Shown here piece after piece: positions 53,349 to 56,717 of a DNA stretch of 56,717 bases (the first letter of the stretch is position 1; each line of letters begins with the position of its first letter). The notes beneath the pieces are model-generated. The model was not told where the DNA came from. It did not search any database and saw only the letters and a program-made list of their open reading frames with translations. The stretch is from NCBI GenBank assembly GCA_903895475.1, contig CAITUF010000036.1, positions 1-56,717 of the forward strand, written 5' to 3'. The DNA is from an uncultured Opitutia bacterium (GTDB lineage Bacteria > Verrucomicrobiota > Verrucomicrobiia > Opitutales > UBA953). Made by a program: the position numbers and the translations under genes.

Positions 53349-54056
53349 TTAGCGGGTTGGCACATCCTCGCGGATGAACTCAGGGGAGGGCGGAACGACT
53401 GGGGTGTCGGCGTAAAGGACGAGGTACTGCGGGCGGAGGACGCCCGGCGTGGTGATGACACCACGGTCGGCAGCATCCTTGGCGGGGTCAAACTTGGCCT
53501 TGGACTGTAGGTCCTTATGCAGGGCCCACTTTTGGTCAGCCAAAACGAGGCCGCGGGCGTCAAAGAGCGGCTCTTCGTTACCGGCGACTTCCAGCTGAAC
53601 GTAATAGTAATCGGGTTCCTTCTTGAGGTTGTCGCGCTTGACGATGTCGCCGGGGAGATAGAACAAAACTGAGCGGGGCTGGTTGACTTCGATCGTCAGA
53701 ACAGTCGCGGACGAACGGTAGTAATTCCACTCCTCAGGTTTTGCAGAAGCCGTCTTATAGATTTGGGTGACGGTAACTTTGACCTTATCGACCCACTTCT
53801 TGTTGCTCAGCTTGGAGGCTTCCGCACCGGCCGCAGGCTTGGCCTCAGGTACGGTGTTAGCCTGAATTTCCACCTGCATTCGGTTCCAAGGATTTACTTG
53901 GCCGCCCAGTTTGGTCTGCTGGAAAGTGACGCTACGGGCAAAAACGATGCTCTTACCGCCGACGGCCCCCGGAGCCGGCGCGGCCTGGCCAAAGGAGTCA
54001 GAAGTCAGGGTGACCATCGCCAACAGGAGGGCGCAAACGGCTTTGAATCGGGGCAT
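53349..54056 (-). CDS. Secreted protein heading the pilus-like operon (Amuc_1102-like)
   Basis: I use the ATG at 54056 (MPRFKAVCALLLAMVTLTSDSFG), giving 235 residues; a TTG 9 nt upstream is possible. After the signal peptide the mature protein is beta-rich with Ig-like character (VTFQQTKLGGQVNPWNRMQVEIQ, KVKVTVTQIYKT, YYVQLEVAGNEEPLFDARG). It occupies the Amuc_1102 position, and that protein is described as Ig-fold and pilus-associated. It starts the five-gene operon. Assignment by order and fold pattern. Confidence 0.75.
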   Translation of the reverse strand: MPRFKAVCALLLAMVTLTSDSFGQAAPAPGAVGGKSIVFARSVTFQQTKLGGQVNPWNRMQVEIQANTVPEAKPAAGAEASKLSNKKWVDKVKVTVTQIYKTASAKPEEWNYYRSSATVLTIEVNQPRSVLFYLPGDIVKRDNLKKEPDYYYVQLEVAGNEEPLFDARGLVLADQKWALHKDLQSKAKFDPAKDAADRGVITTPGVLRPQYLVLYADTPVVPPSPEFIREDVPTR

Positions 54057-54120
54057 GGGGAACAATGTCGTAAGGACGGCTGGGATGGTGGCAAACGCAA
54101 AAGCCCGGGCGCTGGAACAT

Positions 54121-54149
54121 TTGATTAATGCAAAACTCTTGCAATTAAT
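54121..54149 (+). promoter_or_regulatory. Candidate metal-regulated promoter/operator of the zinc-type importer
   Basis: A -35-like TTGATT (54121-54126), a 17-bp spacer and ATTAAT (54144-54149) precede the ATG at 54170. A near-palindrome centred at 54136 fills the spacer: TGCAA (54129-54133), 5 nt, TTGCA (54139-54143), with AT-rich ATTAA/TTAAT flanks. An operator inside the promoter of an ABC metal importer suggests a Fur/Zur-family site. No match to a published Zur box is claimed. Confidence 0.5.
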
Positions 54150-54169
54150 AGTGGGGCCATTACCTCCAT

Positions 54170-55036
54170 ATGATTGTGTCCACCTTGAGTCGATTTTTAC
54201 TCCTCCTGCTCGGCCTCTCTATCCCCCTTGCCGGTTGGACCAAAACCGAGGCGCAGGTGGTCAGCAGCTTCACGATTCCAAATGAATGGGTCGGCCGAGT
54301 AACTGCCCATAAAGTCAGCTATTTACCCCTCATCCCGAGTGGCGGCGAGCTCCATGGGTACAGCATCAGCGCCGCCGATTCTCGCACCCTCACCAAGGCC
54401 AAACTCATCGTCGGCATTAACCCCGAACTTGAGCCCTGGCTGGCCAACTGGGCCCAAGCCAATCGGCGCGAAAAAGATCTCCTTTGGCTCTACCCTGCTC
54501 CCCTGCCTTCCGGCAGCCACCTCTGGACCGTCCCCGCAGAAGTAAAGCGGATGATTACTCGCCTAAAAACGGGCCTAGATTCTGCCGGGATTGAAACATC
54601 TGAAGATGTTTTAGGTCAGATATTTAGGGAGGTTGAATCGGTTGAAAAGGATGTCCGGGATACCTTCGCGCCCCTCCAGACGCACGAGCGGCAATTCGTC
54701 ACCCAGCACCCCGGGCTGGAAAACTTCGCGGAGGCCTTTGGTCTCAAAGTCGCCGGGAGCATCCTCCAATGCTCTTCCGCCGAGTCCGCCGACCCATCCG
54801 CCAAGCATTACGCCGAACTGCTCAAGGCCATCCGCACTCAGAAAGTCCGCGTCATCCTATGCGATGAGGGGCAAAATCCCGCCGCCGCTCAGCAACTCGC
54901 CAAGGATGCCGGCATCAAAGCCCCCACCGCGTTGAGTTTTGAATACCTGCAGAAGCCCGGGACCCCCGGAGATACTTGGGCTACCATGATGCGGCTGAAT
55001 GCTCGGAAATTGGCGGACGCCCTCCAGCAACCGTGA
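54170..55036 (+). CDS. Metal ABC transporter substrate-binding protein (ZnuA-like)
   Basis: The 288-residue product has a signal peptide (about 1-25). It has the cluster A-I metal-binding fold: YLPLIPSGGELHGYSISAADSR (first His ligand), LIVGINPELEPWL, GSHLWTVPAEVK (second His), TQHPGLENFAEAFGL (third His) and an acidic ligand region CDEGQNPAAAQQL. It captures zinc or manganese in the periplasm. There is no His-rich loop. The stop overlaps the ATPase GTG start (GTGA). Confidence 0.88.
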   Translation: MIVSTLSRFLLLLLGLSIPLAGWTKTEAQVVSSFTIPNEWVGRVTAHKVSYLPLIPSGGELHGYSISAADSRTLTKAKLIVGINPELEPWLANWAQANRREKDLLWLYPAPLPSGSHLWTVPAEVKRMITRLKTGLDSAGIETSEDVLGQIFREVESVEKDVRDTFAPLQTHERQFVTQHPGLENFAEAFGLKVAGSILQCSSAESADPSAKHYAELLKAIRTQKVRVILCDEGQNPAAAQQLAKDAGIKAPTALSFEYLQKPGTPGDTWATMMRLNARKLADALQQP

Positions 55037-55812
55037 AAACCCAACCTTGGTGGTCCCCGCTCGGGGATGCGTGCTTCGGCTTGCTTCCCCGCGTGCCCTA
55101 CGAACGACCAGATCGTTCCGACTGCCAAGGGATTGCCGTCGAGGCCCACGGGCTTTCCGCCGCCGCGCGTACCGATGGCCCGACGGCCTTCACCGACGCC
55201 ACCTTCAGTATTCCGTGCGGCTGCCGCACGGCGCTCATCGGCCCCAACGGCTCGGGTAAGTCCACCCTCCTCCGCGTCCTCGCCGGCTTACTCCCCGCCA
55301 CCAGCGGCACGGTCCAAGTTCTCGGAGCCAAACCCCAGCTGGGCCGTGCCCGCGTGGCCTACCTCGCCCAACGGCCTCGGCTAACTGACCCTTTTCCGCT
55401 GACACTCCGGCGACTAGTCCAAATGGGCACCTACGCTCACCATGGTTGGTTTGAGGAATGCCACCATGGTGACGAAGCCGTCGACCGCGCCCTGCACCTC
55501 CTGCAACTGACCGACCTCGCCGATCGGGGGGTACACACGCTCTCCGGGGGACAGTTGCAGCGGGCCCTCCTCGCCCGCGCCACCGTGCAGGGTGCCGAAT
55601 TACTGTTGCTCGACGAACCCTACGCCGCCCTCGACCAGGCCAGCCGTGACATCGTCGAGGGCTTCCTCTTCGCGCCTAACGCTAACCTCACGATCGTGAT
55701 GGCGACGCACGACCCCGCGGACTCGCAACGCTTCGACCGTATCCTCGAACTTCGCCACGGCGCCTTACGCACCGTCCACGCCTGCGCCGGCCACCCGCAC
55801 CGCCATGCTTGA
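55033..55812 (+). CDS. Metal ABC transporter ATP-binding protein (ZnuC-like)
   Basis: Starting at the GTG at 55033 the protein has 259 residues. Walker A is GPNGSGKSTLLRVLAGL, the Q-loop is YLAQRPRLTDPFPLTLRRLVQMG (a ZnuC-like feature), the signature is LSGGQLQRALLARA and Walker B is LLLLDEPYAALD. An unusual N-terminal leader of about 35 residues precedes the ATPase core. The C-terminus CAGHPHRHA is rich in His and could bind metal. It overlaps the permease start by 8 bp. Confidence 0.9.
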   Translation: MKTQPWWSPLGDACFGLLPRVPYERPDRSDCQGIAVEAHGLSAAARTDGPTAFTDATFSIPCGCRTALIGPNGSGKSTLLRVLAGLLPATSGTVQVLGAKPQLGRARVAYLAQRPRLTDPFPLTLRRLVQMGTYAHHGWFEECHHGDEAVDRALHLLQLTDLADRGVHTLSGGQLQRALLARATVQGAELLLLDEPYAALDQASRDIVEGFLFAPNANLTIVMATHDPADSQRFDRILELRHGALRTVHACAGHPHRHA

Positions 55813-56617
55813 GTTCTTCCTCGAACCGCTGCGTGAACCGTTCTTCCAACGCGCCCTCCTCGCCGTGGTCTTGAGCGGGCTGACGTGCGCGTGCCTCGGC
55901 GCCTACGTGGTGCTCCGCCGGATGGCTTTCCTCAGCACTGCCCTCACCCACTCCATTCTCCCAGGCGTGGTCGGCGCCATCCTGCTGGGTCTCTCTCCCT
56001 ATGTCGGCGCGCTCGCCGCCGCCTTACTGACGGCTGGTGGTATCGCCTGGCTATCGGCGCGCCGCGGCACGAGCGAAGACAGCGCCATCGGCGTGATGCT
56101 GTCCGTCATGTTTGCCGCAGGCATCGCCCTCATGTCGGCCGCGCAGGCTTGGCGCGATTTTACCGGCCTACTCTTCGGCAGCGTGGTCTCCGTGGGCACC
56201 ACCGACCTACTCATCATCGGGCTAACTTCGGCGGGGATTCTCTTTACCCTCCGGGTATTGCATAAAGAACTCGAGCTTGCCTCTTTCGACGAAGAATACG
56301 CCGAGCTCATCGGCGCGCGACCCGCCTGGCTCCGGGCCGTGCTGCTGATCCTCGTCGCCCTCGGCGCCGTCGCCTGCGTGCGGCTCGTCGGTGCCTTACT
56401 AACGACGGCACTGCTCGTCATTCCTTCTGCGACGGGTGTCCTCCTCGGACGCACGTTGCCGCAGGTTATGGGCTGGGGTATCGCGTGCGCTCTCTTCGGC
56501 GGCATCAGCGGACTCTACCTATCTTACCACTTCGCCGGCGTGCCCTCGGGCGCTGGCATCGTGCTGTGCTGTGCGCTCCCTTACCTTGTTGCTCGCCTCC
56601 GCGCACCGCGGCGCTGA
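55805..56617 (+). CDS. Metal ABC transporter permease (ZnuB-like)
   Basis: The 270-residue product is an ABC-3 family permease with about eight membrane segments. It has the typical opening FFQRALLAVVLSGLTCACLGAYVVLRRMAFLSTALTHS and the cytoplasmic coupling region ELASFDEEYAELIGARP. Zinc or manganese enters through it. It is the last gene of the three-gene importer operon. The next gene converges from the other strand 3 bp away. Confidence 0.92.
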   Translation: MLEFFLEPLREPFFQRALLAVVLSGLTCACLGAYVVLRRMAFLSTALTHSILPGVVGAILLGLSPYVGALAAALLTAGGIAWLSARRGTSEDSAIGVMLSVMFAAGIALMSAAQAWRDFTGLLFGSVVSVGTTDLLIIGLTSAGILFTLRVLHKELELASFDEEYAELIGARPAWLRAVLLILVALGAVACVRLVGALLTTALLVIPSATGVLLGRTLPQVMGWGIACALFGGISGLYLSYHFAGVPSGAGIVLCCALPYLVARLRAPRR

Positions 56618-56620
56618 CCG

Positions 56621-56717
56621 CTAGACTCGCGGTGGACGTTCCGAAAGCGGCGGGCCCAAGACTTCCTGCGCGATGATGGCCCGTCGCAATGCGGCGGGCG
56701 TAGCAAACTCCTTACGA
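56621..56717 (-). CDS. C-terminal fragment of an unidentified protein, 5' part beyond window
   Basis: On the minus strand one frame is open from the window edge to a TAG at 56623-56621. It reads ...EFATPAALRRAIIAQEVLGPPLSERPPRV. The PAALRRAIxxxEVLGPP pattern resembles short C-terminal helices seen in some bacterial proteins, but I cannot name the family. It converges on the permease gene. Confidence 0.5.
   Translation of the reverse strand, partial: RKEFATPAALRRAIIAQEVLGPPLSERPPRV

Overview
The window is a dense, GC-rich stretch of a bacterial chromosome, with genes usually 0-100 bp apart and many 1-8 bp start/stop overlaps. It most likely comes from a free-living Verrucomicrobiota (Opitutae-like) organism. 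The main reason is the block at 46.5-54.1 kb, which has the same order and topology as the Akkermansia Amuc_1098-Amuc_1102 type IV pilus-like cluster. Supporting signs are many secreted proteins of unfamiliar families, a GldA/F/G-DUF4340 cluster and a GYF_2/YIP1 paralog array. I see no rRNA, insertion sequence, phage gene or CRISPR array. Two tRNA genes are present.

Layout. 0-5.2 kb (minus): a tripartite MacAB-TolC-like exporter operon (TolC, adaptor, ATPase, permease) ending in a secreted alpha/beta hydrolase cut by the window edge. 5.3-9.4 kb (minus): carB and a periplasmic FKBP isomerase. 9.5-11.9 kb (plus): folB-folK and a short ComEC. 12.0-16.0 kb (plus): three secreted proteins of unknown role, two of them tandem paralogs. 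16.1-20.6 kb (plus): ribBA (degenerate second domain), ribH, a fused NusE-NusB protein, ftsY, aroB. 20.6-23.8 kb: a lipoprotein related to N-formylglutamate amidohydrolases, a small lipoprotein and a phosphohexomutase. 23.9-32.5 kb (plus): a YfgM-like protein, the GldA/GldF/GldG-like ABC system, a DUF4340 protein and an AsmA-like giant. 32.6-35.4 kb (plus): accB-accC-prmB. 35.4-41.6 kb (minus): a nuclease, a DUF2752 protein, four GYF_2/YIP1 membrane paralogs, tRNA-Arg(TCT), folE2, tRNA-Thr(CGT). 41.7-45.4 kb (plus): a NahK-like kinase, a CvpA-like protein and two strongly codon-biased paralogs of unknown function. 45.5-54.1 kb (minus): a stand-alone 5'-3' exonuclease and the secretin/pilus-like operon. 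54.2-56.6 kb (plus): a zinc-type ABC importer.

The most striking observation is at 17777-18565. The nusB gene carries an N-terminal copy of ribosomal protein S10 (NusE) whose long ribosome-binding loop is shortened by about nine residues, joined to NusB by a short Pro/Glu/Ala linker. NusB and S10/NusE are known to act as a heterodimer in rRNA antitermination, so this looks like a natural one-chain NusE-NusB with its own non-ribosomal S10 module.

Other notable points: a PilM-PilN fusion in the pilus-like operon; a RibBA whose GTP cyclohydrolase II half has lost its zinc and catalytic residues; a palindrome inside the putative promoter of the metal importer; a C-terminal sliding-clamp-like motif on the exonuclease; and several genes whose apparent -35/-10 elements sit 6-9 nt from the start codon, which predicts leaderless mRNAs. 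Regulatory calls are by eye and of low confidence.
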